In this document: positions 1 to 8,541 of the stretch, piece by piece
Position numbering within the stretch: position 1 is the stretch's first letter
How the letters are laid out: each line of letters opens with the position of its first letter
Assembly: GCF_003461625.1 (NCBI RefSeq)
Contig: NZ_QTXL01000004.1
Coordinates: 248,313 to 312,312 of the forward strand
Reading direction: 5' to 3'
Origin: Clostridium sp. AF15-31
GTDB lineage: Bacteria; Bacillota; Clostridia; Lachnospirales; Lachnospiraceae
DNA length: 64,000 bases
The notes under the pieces: generated by a model
The model's database searches: none
Told to the model about the DNA's origin: nothing
Seen by the model: the letters and a program-made list of their open reading frames with translations, nothing else
Translations under genes and position numbers: made by a program

Positions 1-19
1 GCAGAAGGGAGGAGAACGG

Positions 20-430
20 ATGAGAAAATATGTCTTAGCAACACACGGAAAGATGGCCGAAGGAATGTTGACAACGATTGAAATGCTGGCAGGTACACAG
101 GAAAATCTGACCTGTATCAATGCTTATACAGATGAATGCCCGGATCCGCTTCCGGAATTAAAGAGAATTGTTGAAGCGAATTCAGAGGCAGAGATTGTGA
201 TAATGACAGATCTTTTAGGCGGAAGTGTGAATAATAATGCATCCGCATTATTGTCTGATCCAAGGATACATGTTGTTGCCGGTGTGAATCTGGCTGCAGT
301 GATTGGTATCCTGCTGAGTGCAGAGGATCAGGATACGGCATCTGTAATTGAAAGTGCGGTTGCAGAGGCTAAAGATATGATGGTTTATTGTAATACAGTA
401 AATGCAACGTATGATGATGAAGATTTTTAA
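20..430 (+). CDS. PTS mannose-family EIIA component
   Basis: Cytoplasmic phosphocarrier that takes phosphate from HPr and passes it to EIIB during sugar uptake. The 136-residue protein matches the EIIA-Man fold family: an N-terminal ATHGKMAEG segment supplies the phosphorylatable His9, and a later DLLGGSVNN segment is the usual second conserved block. It lacks a fused EIIB domain, so A and B are separate polypeptides as in the agaF/gfrA type. A GGAGG precedes the ATG. It is the first gene in the window and the operon probably starts further upstream. Family assignment is secure; the sugar cannot be read from this subunit. Confidence 0.93.
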   Translation: MRKYVLATHGKMAEGMLTTIEMLAGTQENLTCINAYTDECPDPLPELKRIVEANSEAEIVIMTDLLGGSVNNNASALLSDPRIHVVAGVNLAAVIGILLSAEDQDTASVIESAVAEAKDMMVYCNTVNATYDDEDF

Positions 431-466
431 TCTGTGTATTGACAGAAAAGAAAGGAGAAGGTTTAT

Positions 467-934
467 ATGATCAAATCAATTCGTGTTGATTATCGTCTCT
501 TACATGGACAGGTAGCAGTATCATGGACAGCATCATTAGGGGCAGATTGCCTGCTACTGGTAAGTGACACGGTTAAAAATGATCCGCTGAGATTAAACGC
601 ACTAAAGATGGCGAAACCATCCGGAACAAAGGTTGTAGTAAAAAATACAGCGGAAGCTGTAGAGGCATTGAAAAGCGGGGTAACTGATAAATATAAATTA
701 TTTATCATCTGTGAAACGGTAGAAATAGCCAAAGCAATCATTGAAGCTACAGGAGAAAAGACATTAAATATCGGCAACATTGCATACCATGAAAATGCAA
801 AATTATATGGTAGAAGCGCATATATGGATGCAGCCGAGCTGGCTCTGGTAAAAGAGATGGTTGATGATAGCGTTGATGTATTTATTCAGATGATCCCGGC
901 TGATAAAGTAATTAAATGCAAATCGCTGTTTTAA
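467..934 (+). CDS. PTS mannose-family EIIB component
   Basis: Phosphorylates the incoming sugar using phosphate received on a histidine. The 155-residue protein has the typical EIIB-Man start IRVDYRLLHGQV with His13 as the phosphorylation site, and the family's usual length. It follows EIIA by 36 bp with an AAAGGAGAAGG ribosome binding site, and precedes the two membrane subunits. The order A-B-C-D is the standard split mannose-type arrangement. Confidence 0.94.
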   Translation: MIKSIRVDYRLLHGQVAVSWTASLGADCLLLVSDTVKNDPLRLNALKMAKPSGTKVVVKNTAEAVEALKSGVTDKYKLFIICETVEIAKAIIEATGEKTLNIGNIAYHENAKLYGRSAYMDAAELALVKEMVDDSVDVFIQMIPADKVIKCKSLF

Positions 935-956
935 CGGATGAATGGAGGGACAGATT

Positions 957-1751
957 ATGATATTAAAAACAATACTTATTTTTCTGATCGGCCTGCTTGG
1001 TTATTCAGAATGGCTGCTTGGTACAAGCTGCCTGCAGCGACCGATCGTTCTTGGACCGTTAGTAGGTCTGGTAATGGGAAATCTTCCGGCCGGTATTATT
1101 ATGGGTGCAACTATGGAACTTGCACTTGTAGGAGCCGTGTCGATCGGTGCATATAATCCGCCGGATCTGATCGCAGGCACTGTGCTCGGTGTTTCACTTG
1201 CGATTCAGTCAGGAGCCGGAGCGGAAACAGCTTTAGTACTTGGTATTCCGATCGCAACCGTAATGCTTGCGGCAAATACCGGTATCTGCCAGCCGTTGAT
1301 GCTTGTTATGATCCACAAATGTGACCGTGATGCTGAAAAAGGTAATATACGGGCATTTAACAGAGATTATCTGATCGCAGGATATCTTCAGAACCTTTTT
1401 GGTATTGTCTGCATCCCACTTGCATTTTATTTTGGCAGTGATGCAGTAACAGCACTTCTTGGTAAAATACCTGAATTTGTTCAGTCCGGTATGGATATAA
1501 CAGCAGCACTGCTTCCTGCACTTGGTTTTGCAATGCTTGCACAGCAGATGATGAATCGCAAGGTTGCACCATTTTTCTTCCTTGGCTTTTTCCTGGTATC
1601 ATACCTTGGAATATCCACAACAGGAGTTGCGATTTTTGCCGTACTTATTGTGATAATCGGAGTAACATTCGGCATATTCGGAGACAAGCAACAGGGGGCA
1701 GCACCGGTAGTTGAAACCGCAGATAACGGAGGTGATTTTGATGAGTTCTAA
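957..1751 (+). CDS. PTS mannose-family EIIC membrane component
   Basis: Membrane subunit that forms the translocation path with EIID. The 264-residue protein is strongly hydrophobic, with blocks such as GPLVGLVMGNLPAGIIMGA and ELALVGAVSIGAYNPPD that are typical of EIIC-Man/Sor. Start choice: an in-frame ATG at 942 overlaps the ribosome binding site itself (GGAGGG at 944-949), so the ATG at 957, seven bases downstream, is preferred. The end overlaps EIID by 11 bp, which suggests translational coupling. Confidence 0.92.
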   Translation: MILKTILIFLIGLLGYSEWLLGTSCLQRPIVLGPLVGLVMGNLPAGIIMGATMELALVGAVSIGAYNPPDLIAGTVLGVSLAIQSGAGAETALVLGIPIATVMLAANTGICQPLMLVMIHKCDRDAEKGNIRAFNRDYLIAGYLQNLFGIVCIPLAFYFGSDAVTALLGKIPEFVQSGMDITAALLPALGFAMLAQQMMNRKVAPFFFLGFFLVSYLGISTTGVAIFAVLIVIIGVTFGIFGDKQQGAAPVVETADNGGDFDEF

Positions 1752-2571
1752 GATACATGCAGACTACGATAAGGTAGTTACGAAAAAAGATCTCACAAAG
1801 GTGTTTTTAAGAGAGATCACATATGAACATACATGGAATTATGAACGAATGGGAAATGTAGGATTTTGTTTTTCCATGTATCCGGTTTTAAAGAAACTGT
1901 ATCCGGATAAGAAGGATCTGGCAGCTGCTATGAAGCGTCATCTGACGTTATATCAGACCAGCCATTATCTTGCAACATTTCAGATGGGTATCACAGCCGC
2001 AATGGAAGAGGAAAATGCACAGGATGCAGATTTTGATACAGATTCGATTGGCGCAGTAAAAACAGCATTAATGGGACCTATAGCAGGAATCGGCGATTCT
2101 CTGTTCTGGGGCACGATCAAGGTAATCGCAACAGGAATCGGATGTTCACTTGCCTTGCAGGGGAACATTCTCGGACCTATTCTCTTCCTTTTGATCTTTA
2201 ACATTCCGGCATATCTCTGCAGATGGTTTGGAGTATTCCTTGGATATAAAATGGGTCGTGAATCCATGGCAAAGATTGTTGAATCCGGTTTGATGAAGGT
2301 AGTTATGGAAGTAGCCTCTATCATGGGTATTATGGTAGTTGGCGGCATGACGATGGATATGACGTCGATTAATTTTGTAACGCAGATTGGAAGCGGCGAA
2401 GAAGCAAGTACAATTCAGGATCTGTTAAATGGCATTGTCCCGGGCCTTCCGGTGCTGTTGCTATTTGGAGTTACTTACTGGTTATTGAAGAAGAAGGTTA
2501 ATCCGTTGCTTATTATGTTGATCATGCTTGTACTTGGAATAGCAGGAGCATTCTTTGGCTTCCTTGGTTAA
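1741..2571 (+). CDS. PTS mannose-family EIID membrane component
   Basis: Second membrane subunit of the mannose-type transporter. The 276-residue protein has the EIID hallmarks: an N-terminal soluble part with WNYERMGNVGFCFSMYP, the motif MGPIAGIGDSLFWGT, and C-terminal hydrophobic helices ending in LGIAGAFFGFLG. Start at 1741 uses GGAGGTG at 1728-1734; a start at 1711 is possible but would lie deep in EIIC and has no ribosome binding site. It overlaps EIIC by 11 bp. Confidence 0.93.
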   Translation: MSSKIHADYDKVVTKKDLTKVFLREITYEHTWNYERMGNVGFCFSMYPVLKKLYPDKKDLAAAMKRHLTLYQTSHYLATFQMGITAAMEEENAQDADFDTDSIGAVKTALMGPIAGIGDSLFWGTIKVIATGIGCSLALQGNILGPILFLLIFNIPAYLCRWFGVFLGYKMGRESMAKIVESGLMKVVMEVASIMGIMVVGGMTMDMTSINFVTQIGSGEEASTIQDLLNGIVPGLPVLLLFGVTYWLLKKKVNPLLIMLIMLVLGIAGAFFGFLG

Positions 2572-2589
2572 AAAGGAGGTAGTAGTAAG

Positions 2590-3450
2590 GTGAAAAAAAT
2601 AGTAATTGATATGCATGTACATCCTGCATTTTTAGAGCCGGTATGCAAAACGGCATATCAGAATGAATTTGCAAAAAAGATGTATGGCTTATACAAGACG
2701 GATCAGATCCCGGTTGATGCACTGTTAACCTTGATGGATTGTTCCGGAGTTGATAAAGCGGTTTTGCTTCCACTGGATCTGACTACGGAATATGGAGGCA
2801 TACTAGGAACAAATGACCAGATAAAGGAATTGACAGCAACATATCCGGATCGTTTTATCGGATTTGCTAGTGTAGATCCTCACAGGCCGGATGCGACAGA
2901 AATACTTGAAACAGCATTTGCAGAGTATCATCTGGCAGGCCTGAAGCTTCATCCGTCAAAGCAGAAGTTCTATCCGGGAGATGAATACATGGAGCCGATA
3001 TATCAGATATGCGAGAAGTATAATAAACCAATCGTGTTTCATTGCGGAATGTCGGTAGAGCCGGATACCTTATCTAAATATGCGAGGCCGGTTGAGTTTG
3101 AAGAAACAGCATACAGACATCCAAAGCTTCGAATCTGTCTTGCACATTGCGGATGGCCATGGGTGCAGGAAACTTGTATGCTGATGCTCAAATACAGAAA
3201 TGTTTATGCGGATACAGCATTCCTGTATTTTGATACAGCCCCGGAGTTTTATCACAAGGTATTCGAAGTGGATATGGGACCGCACTGGATCGATCGAAGC
3301 TTCAGACATCAGATCATGTTTGGCTCTGATGATCCGCGGTTAGAGATGCGGAGAATGAAAAAGGCTATAGAAGCTATGGATATAAGAGAATCTACCAAGG
3401 ATCTGATATTTGGACAGAACGCGATTGAGTTTCTGGGATTGGAGGTATGA
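2590..3450 (+). CDS. Amidohydrolase-2 family metal-dependent hydrolase
   Basis: Predicted TIM-barrel amidohydrolase of 286 residues. The N-terminal DMHVHP gives the HxH metal site, VFHCGMS and LAHCGWPW give later metal-binding histidines, and MFGSDDPR supplies the catalytic aspartate block. Translation probably starts at GTG 2590, ten bases after AAAGGAGG. It sits between EIID and the YjbQ gene (4-bp ATGA overlap), so it is very likely co-expressed with the PTS. Its substrate is unknown. A paralogue of similar length lies at 12751-13602. In this setting it may hydrolyse a product of the imported compound, but that is inference. Confidence 0.85.
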   Translation: MKKIVIDMHVHPAFLEPVCKTAYQNEFAKKMYGLYKTDQIPVDALLTLMDCSGVDKAVLLPLDLTTEYGGILGTNDQIKELTATYPDRFIGFASVDPHRPDATEILETAFAEYHLAGLKLHPSKQKFYPGDEYMEPIYQICEKYNKPIVFHCGMSVEPDTLSKYARPVEFEETAYRHPKLRICLAHCGWPWVQETCMLMLKYRNVYADTAFLYFDTAPEFYHKVFEVDMGPHWIDRSFRHQIMFGSDDPRLEMRRMKKAIEAMDIRESTKDLIFGQNAIEFLGLEV

Positions 3451-3878
3451 TGGTAACACATGGCAGTATAGAGGTGCTGACAAAAGAATATAACTGTCTG
3501 GTGAAAATTACAGATGATATCAGGCAGATTGTAGAAAAAAGCAAAATCAGAAATGGTGTTGTATATGTTATAACAGCACATACGACAACAGGAATTGCAG
3601 TTAATGAAGGACTGGAGTGCCTGGAATATGATATTGGGCATCTGATGGAAAGACTTGTTCCTGAGGACGGAGAATATGCCCATGGAAGGCTGTTAGATAC
3701 CTACGGTGCGATGGCAGGCAATCCGACCGGACATTTAAAAGCCCATCTGACCGGAAATCATTGTGTATTCCCGGTTATAGATGGAAAGCTGAAAAGTGGA
3801 AGCGCACAGGACATATATCTGTGTGAATATGATGGACCGCAATATAGAACAATTTATATAACTATTATAGGGGAATAA
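3447..3878 (+). CDS. YjbQ/UPF0047 family protein
   Basis: Small protein of 143 residues in the YjbQ (UPF0047) family, shown by the block ITAHTTTGIAVNEGLE and the conserved His-rich end regions (HLMERLVPEDGEYAHGR, LTGNHCVFPVIDGKL). Members have been linked to weak thiamine-phosphate synthase activity, but the physiological role is unclear. Start overlaps the preceding amidohydrolase stop (ATGA). Its place within a PTS operon is unusual and may indicate a sugar-phosphate-related role; no function is assigned. Confidence 0.82.
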   Translation: MMVTHGSIEVLTKEYNCLVKITDDIRQIVEKSKIRNGVVYVITAHTTTGIAVNEGLECLEYDIGHLMERLVPEDGEYAHGRLLDTYGAMAGNPTGHLKAHLTGNHCVFPVIDGKLKSGSAQDIYLCEYDGPQYRTIYITIIGE

Positions 3879-3900
3879 AAAATAACAGGAGGAAAGAACT

Positions 3901-4914
3901 ATGGCATTAAAAAAATTTGACGCAGAGAAATATTTAAAGGACGGAGCAAAGACATACTCATTAAGAGGAGAGGTTGAGGCATTGATTGACCGGATCACGG
4001 CAAAGGAATATGACAGCGTATGTATGATTGGTATCGGTGGAACATGGGCAGAATGGTATCCGGTTGTAGAAGTAGCCAAGAAATATACAGATCTTCCGAT
4101 CTATCTTGAAAATGCAGGTGAATTTCTGGTAAAAAATAAAAAACATATTACAGATAAGACTCTTGTATTTACCTCTTCTGCATCAGGCAATACTATGGAG
4201 ATCTTGAAGGCAGTAAAATATTGTAAGGATCAGGGAATCAATGTATATGGATTTACAAAGGATGAGACAACTCCTTTAGCAAATCTGCTGACAGACCCGA
4301 TTTATAATGCATGTGGTGACTGTGAGCATTCTTACTTATTATACTATTTTGTAATGCTCCGTATCTTAAAGAACAGAGGAGAATTTCCACATTATGACAG
4401 ATGGGCAGATCAGATGGAAAATCTGTTTAAGGATCTCCTTGCGGTAAGAGAAAAATTTGAGCCAAGAGCGATCGAGATCGCAAAGACATATGCACATGAA
4501 CCATATACAATGTTTACAGGCTCCGGTGTCCTTTGGGGTGAGACCTATCTCTTTACAATGTGTATCTTAGAGGAGATGCAGTGGGTTCGTACAAAGACTG
4601 TTTCATCTGCTGATTTCTTCCATGGACCATTGGAGTTAGTTGATGACAGAGTTCCGGTATTTGTAATAAAAGGTGAGGACGAATATCGACCATTAGATGA
4701 AAGAGTAGAACGATTTGTAAAAGAACATACAAAGAAAGCTGTTATTATTGATACCAAGGATTACATTCTGGATGGTATCGATGATGAGTTCCGAGTAATC
4801 TGCTCTCCGATGATCATTACCGCGATATTAACAGAACGACTTGCTATTCATTATGAGCAGAATACAGGACATAGTCTGGAATTCAGACGTTACTATCGTC
4901 AGTTTGAATATTAA
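3901..4914 (+). CDS. SIS-domain phosphosugar deglycase/isomerase (FrlB/GfrF-like)
   Basis: Cytoplasmic enzyme of 337 residues with two SIS domains. The first is seen as MIGIGGTW and FTSSASGNTMEILKAV; the second as FTGSGVLWGE and SSADFFHGPLELV. The C-terminal RRYYRQFEY resembles the end of E. coli FrlB, and the SADFFHGPLE segment resembles the FrlB catalytic-region SGEFRHGPLE. FrlB/GfrF enzymes split 6-phosphofructoselysine or related glycated amines into glucose 6-phosphate and the free amine. With a mannose-type PTS this resembles the Salmonella gfr operon. The exact substrate (fructoselysine, glucoselysine, another amino sugar) is not determined. AGGAGG lies upstream of the ATG. Confidence 0.8.
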   Translation: MALKKFDAEKYLKDGAKTYSLRGEVEALIDRITAKEYDSVCMIGIGGTWAEWYPVVEVAKKYTDLPIYLENAGEFLVKNKKHITDKTLVFTSSASGNTMEILKAVKYCKDQGINVYGFTKDETTPLANLLTDPIYNACGDCEHSYLLYYFVMLRILKNRGEFPHYDRWADQMENLFKDLLAVREKFEPRAIEIAKTYAHEPYTMFTGSGVLWGETYLFTMCILEEMQWVRTKTVSSADFFHGPLELVDDRVPVFVIKGEDEYRPLDERVERFVKEHTKKAVIIDTKDYILDGIDDEFRVICSPMIITAILTERLAIHYEQNTGHSLEFRRYYRQFEY

Positions 4915-4932
4915 AAAGGTCAGGCGGTTATT

Positions 4933-5190
4933 ATGGTTGAATTCACATATGTAATTACAGATGAGCAGGGACTTCATGCCAGACCGGCTTCACAGTTTGT
5001 TATGGCTGCTGCAAAATGTAAGAGCACAGTATCCGTAACATTTGGATCCAGAACCGTAAACGCAAAAGGAGTTATGGCAGTTATGAGTCTGGGAGCAAAA
5101 AAAGGTCAGGAGATCCTGATAAAAGTAGAAGGTGAAAACGAGGCAGAAGATGCAGCAAACCTGAAAGCGTTCGTTCAGGAACATCTGTAA
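4933..5190 (+). CDS. HPr-family phosphocarrier lacking Ser46
   Basis: Phosphocarrier between Enzyme I and EIIA. The 85-residue protein has the HPr active site GLHARPAS with His15. In standard Gram-positive HPr the regulatory serine lies in the motif K-S-I-M-G at position 46; here the aligned stretch is NAKGVMAVMSLG and position 46 is glycine, so HPr kinase could not phosphorylate that site. It lies between the deglycase and Enzyme I genes in the same operon, suggesting an HPr dedicated to this transporter rather than the general one. Confidence 0.9.
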   Translation: MVEFTYVITDEQGLHARPASQFVMAAAKCKSTVSVTFGSRTVNAKGVMAVMSLGAKKGQEILIKVEGENEAEDAANLKAFVQEHL

Positions 5191-5218
5191 AAGGATCGGA
5201 TTTTAAAGAGGTGACAAT

Positions 5219-6838
5219 ATGGTAATATTACAGGGTAAAAGTGTATTTGGCGGAGTTGCTATCGGGAAGATACAATTCTTTAAAAGGGACGAAATCCAGA
5301 TAAAACGACGTCATGTCGATGATCCGGAGGCGGAAATACGCCGCTTCCGGACTGCAAAGGAAAAAGCACTTTCTGAATTGCAGCAGTTATATGACAAGGC
5401 ACTTACTGATGTGGGAGAAGCAAATGCCATGATCTTTGAAGCACATCAGTTAATGCTTGAGGATCCGGATTATAATGATTCTGTAGAGAATATTATAAAT
5501 ACACAAAAGGTAAATGCTGAATATGCAATAGGTGTCACATCTGATAATTATGCAGCAATCTTTGAAGCGATGGATGATGCCTATATGCAGGGAAGGGCAG
5601 CAGATGTAAAGGATGTATCGAACAGGCTCCTTTCCCAGTTTGCAAAAAAACAGAATGCTTCATTTGAAATGACGGAGCAGGTAATCATCGCGGCAGATGA
5701 TCTGGCACCAAGCGAGACTGTTCAGCTTGATAAAGATAAGGTGCTGGCATTTATTACAGTGGAAGGCTCGGCAAATTCCCATACAGCGATTCTTGCCAGA
5801 ACCATGAATATTCCGGCTGTTATAGGAATCGGTGATACATTAACACCGAAATATGACGGAAGACTTGCAATCGTAGACGGTCAGGAAGGAAAGATCTATA
5901 TTGATCCGGATGAAGAAATCCTTGTTGCCATGAGAAAAAAGCAAGCTGTCGAACAGGAACAGCGTGAGCTTCTGGAGACATTGAAGGGCAAAGAAAATGT
6001 AACCAGATCCGGGCAGAAGATTAACCTTTATGCCAATATTGCCAATGTATCAGATGTAGGAGCGGCACTCCGAAATGACGCCGGTGGTATCGGGTTATTC
6101 AGAAGCGAATTCTTATATCTGGAAAATGAAACTTATCCAACAGAGGAACAACAGTTTGCAGCTTATAGACAGGTAGCGGAAATGATGGCCGGAAAAAGGG
6201 TGATCATCCGTACGTTGGATATCGGAGCAGATAAACAGGTTGGATATTTTAATCTGGAAAAAGAGGATAATCCGGCAATGGGGTTCCGTGCGATCAGGAT
6301 ATGTCTGACCAGACCCGAATTATTTAAGACCCAGCTTAGAGCTATTTTCAGAGCATCCGCGTATGGCCAGATTGCGATCATGTTTCCGATGATCATTTCG
6401 GTATCAGAGGTTCGTCGTATTAAAGAGATAATGGACGAGGTGAAGACCGGACTTCGTGCAGATGGAATAGCATTTTCCGATCAGATTGAAACCGGTATAA
6501 TGATTGAGACTCCGGCTGCGGTTATGATCAGCAGAGAGTTGGCAAAGGAAGTGGATTTCTTTAGTGTCGGAACAAATGATCTGACGCAGTACACTCTGGC
6601 AATTGATCGCCAGAACCGGAATCTGGATTCCTTCTATGATTCACACCATCCGGCGGTGTTATCTATGATCCAAATGGCAGCAGAGAATGCTCATGCAGAA
6701 GGAAAGTGGATTGGAATATGCGGTGAACTTGCAGCCGATCTAAGTCTGACAGAAAGGTTTTTACAGATGAACATTGATGAGTTATCAGTTGCACCGGGTA
6801 TGATACTTCCGTTAAGGAAAAAAATAAGAGAGTTATAA
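5219..6838 (+). CDS. ptsI: PTS Enzyme I (phosphoenolpyruvate-protein phosphotransferase)
   Basis: Transfers phosphate from phosphoenolpyruvate to HPr. The 539-residue protein has the N-terminal HPr-binding region, the active-site block GSANSHTAILARTMNIPAVIG with His188, and the C-terminal PEP-binding barrel with GGIGLFRSEFLY, FRAIRICL, MIETPAA, FSVGTNDLTQY and the catalytic cysteine in IGICGELAAD. It is slightly shorter than the usual 570-575 residues, but all key blocks are present. It follows HPr by 28 bp in the same operon. A second general ptsHI may exist elsewhere; if so, this would be a specialised copy. Confidence 0.93.
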   Translation: MVILQGKSVFGGVAIGKIQFFKRDEIQIKRRHVDDPEAEIRRFRTAKEKALSELQQLYDKALTDVGEANAMIFEAHQLMLEDPDYNDSVENIINTQKVNAEYAIGVTSDNYAAIFEAMDDAYMQGRAADVKDVSNRLLSQFAKKQNASFEMTEQVIIAADDLAPSETVQLDKDKVLAFITVEGSANSHTAILARTMNIPAVIGIGDTLTPKYDGRLAIVDGQEGKIYIDPDEEILVAMRKKQAVEQEQRELLETLKGKENVTRSGQKINLYANIANVSDVGAALRNDAGGIGLFRSEFLYLENETYPTEEQQFAAYRQVAEMMAGKRVIIRTLDIGADKQVGYFNLEKEDNPAMGFRAIRICLTRPELFKTQLRAIFRASAYGQIAIMFPMIISVSEVRRIKEIMDEVKTGLRADGIAFSDQIETGIMIETPAAVMISRELAKEVDFFSVGTNDLTQYTLAIDRQNRNLDSFYDSHHPAVLSMIQMAAENAHAEGKWIGICGELAADLSLTERFLQMNIDELSVAPGMILPLRKKIREL

Positions 6839-6852
6839 AAAGTATACAGAGA

Positions 6853-6881
6853 CAGATCCGCACATGTACGGGTCTGTTTTT
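6853..6881 (+). terminator. Rho-independent terminator of the PTS operon
   Basis: CAGATCCG at 6853-6860 pairs with CGGGTCTG at 6869-6876, with a short loop and then a T-rich tail. It lies 14 bp after the Enzyme I stop codon. Confidence 0.85.
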
Positions 6882-6906
6882 GGTCTTATAAACTGACATT
6901 TCCTGC

Positions 6907-6935
6907 TTGTTTGCGTTTGGAAAAGTTGCTATACT
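6907..6935 (+). promoter_or_regulatory. Promoter of the tandem GntR genes
   Basis: TTGTTT (6907-6912), a 17-bp spacer and TATACT (6930-6935) lie directly upstream of the AGGAGGG at 6947-6953. This placement argues against the earlier in-frame start codon at 6911, which would lie inside the promoter. Confidence 0.65.
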
Positions 6936-6961
6936 TAATAGAGTACAGGAGGGAGTTTGCC

Positions 6962-7723
6962 ATGAAATTGATGAATAAAGATGAGTTTATTGCGTATGAA
7001 TTAAAATTTTACTTTATGAAAAATAAACTGAAAGAAGGAGAAAAACTCCCATCTGAACGGGATCTGGCTGAACAGTTTGGGGTACAGAGAGCTACCGTCA
7101 GATCTGCATATAAATTATTAGAGGATGAAGGGATCATAGAATGCAGGGAACGGAGCGGCAACTACATAGCCCACAGAAGAATGATATCCAATCTTGACCG
7201 AATTCGATCATTCAGTGAAAAGCTGGAAAAGATGGGGGCACAAACAAGAAGCAGACTGTTGGCGTTTGAGCGTATGGAAGTAGATAAGGAACTGAATAAA
7301 AGTATTAAGCTTCCGTTAGGAACTCCGTTATTTAAAATTACCCGTATCCGTATGGTCGTAGAAGAAGACAGGGCTGTTCCGATCACCATAGAATATTCAT
7401 ATATACCGGAAAGCAAGGCTCCTAAGCTGATGCGGTTTGATCTGGAAGATAATTCGTTATTTGATATTTTGATTCAGGAATATCATCATATTCCCAAAAA
7501 ACAGGAATTAACAGTCGGAATTGTATATGCTGATGAAAATGAAGCCAAAGCCTTGAATGTTGACAAGCTGACTGCTCTTGTAAAAAAAGAGGGAATCACA
7601 TATGACGAGAAAGGTGAGGTTATGGAATATCTGCAATCGGTGATCAATAAAGAATGGGTCGCATTTGAAAAAGAAGATCCTGTCATTAAGCAAAAGATGG
7701 AGGAGGTGCTCCATGGATTATAG
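6962..7723 (+). CDS. GntR-family transcriptional regulator with UTRA domain
   Basis: DNA-binding regulator of 253 residues. An N-terminal winged helix-turn-helix (KLPSERDLAEQFGVQRATVRSAYKLLEDEGII) is followed by a UTRA effector-binding domain of the HutC subfamily (IKLPLGTPLFKITRIRMV, IEYSYIP). Start at 6962 has AGGAGGG at 8-bp spacing. It directly follows the PTS operon terminator and overlaps the next GntR gene by 11 bp. HutC-type regulators often sense sugar phosphates, so the PTS operon is a likely target; no operator was identified. Confidence 0.9.
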   Translation: MKLMNKDEFIAYELKFYFMKNKLKEGEKLPSERDLAEQFGVQRATVRSAYKLLEDEGIIECRERSGNYIAHRRMISNLDRIRSFSEKLEKMGAQTRSRLLAFERMEVDKELNKSIKLPLGTPLFKITRIRMVVEEDRAVPITIEYSYIPESKAPKLMRFDLEDNSLFDILIQEYHHIPKKQELTVGIVYADENEAKALNVDKLTALVKKEGITYDEKGEVMEYLQSVINKEWVAFEKEDPVIKQKMEEVLHGL

Positions 7724-8447
7724 AATGCCATTATATATTCAATTACAGGATTCTATTATCAAGAAAATAGATGAAAAAAAATATCTGCCGGGTGAAGCAA
7801 TACCAAGTGAGAGAAAAATGGCGGAAGCCTATGGTGTGAACCGTATGACCGTAAAACGTGCGATCAGTAAGCTTGTAGAAGAAGGATATCTGGTTTGTAA
7901 ACCGGGTTCCGGAACGTATGTTGCACAAAGAGATAAGAAAAAGATCGATCTGGATAATTCAAATGAAGCAGGAAATACCGGCATCACAGCGACGCTCCGT
8001 AAGGGTGGAATGGAGGTAAAAAACCGCCTTCTCGGGACCGGTGAGATCACAGGAAGTAAATATCTGGGATATAAGCTTGGAATTTCGGATGATGAGATGA
8101 TATATGGAATTTACCGGGTACGATCAGAGGGTGATATACCATTTGCAGTGGAGTATACATATGTACCGAAAAAATATTTTGATGATCTGGATGAATTTGA
8201 TTTCGCCAAAGTATCTTTATATGATTATATGGAAGCAAAAGGACATATGCCATGCCATTTTGGACAGAAGCTGGTCATATGTGAGGCAAATGAACGGCTC
8301 GCAGAGCTGCTGCAGGTGGAACGTGGAACTGCGATTTATAAGATCGATTATCAGGGTGCGGATGCAGATTATAATATTGTAGAGTTTACCATGAGTTATC
8401 TGAATCCTGCTTATACAAAATTCCGATTTGATGTTGAGGTTTCTTAA
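7713..8447 (+). CDS. Second GntR-family regulator with UTRA domain
   Basis: A 244-residue protein with the same architecture as its upstream neighbour: winged helix (AIPSERKMAEAYGVNRMTVKRAISKLVEEGYL) and UTRA domain (YRVRSEGDIPFAVEYTYVP). Start at 7713 uses AGGAGGTG and overlaps the preceding gene by 11 bp, so the two are translationally coupled. They are diverged paralogues, not a recent duplication. Two coupled repressors of one family beside one PTS operon suggest dual effector sensing or heteromer formation (inference). Confidence 0.9.
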   Translation: MDYRMPLYIQLQDSIIKKIDEKKYLPGEAIPSERKMAEAYGVNRMTVKRAISKLVEEGYLVCKPGSGTYVAQRDKKKIDLDNSNEAGNTGITATLRKGGMEVKNRLLGTGEITGSKYLGYKLGISDDEMIYGIYRVRSEGDIPFAVEYTYVPKKYFDDLDEFDFAKVSLYDYMEAKGHMPCHFGQKLVICEANERLAELLQVERGTAIYKIDYQGADADYNIVEFTMSYLNPAYTKFRFDVEVS

Positions 8448-8541
8448 AGGAAAGACATAAGCGTTTCTGTTACGGATCATATGGATCTTGTTATGCCGGC
8501 TTCGGTTTATAATATTAGTACTTGAAAGGTGTTATTTGAAA

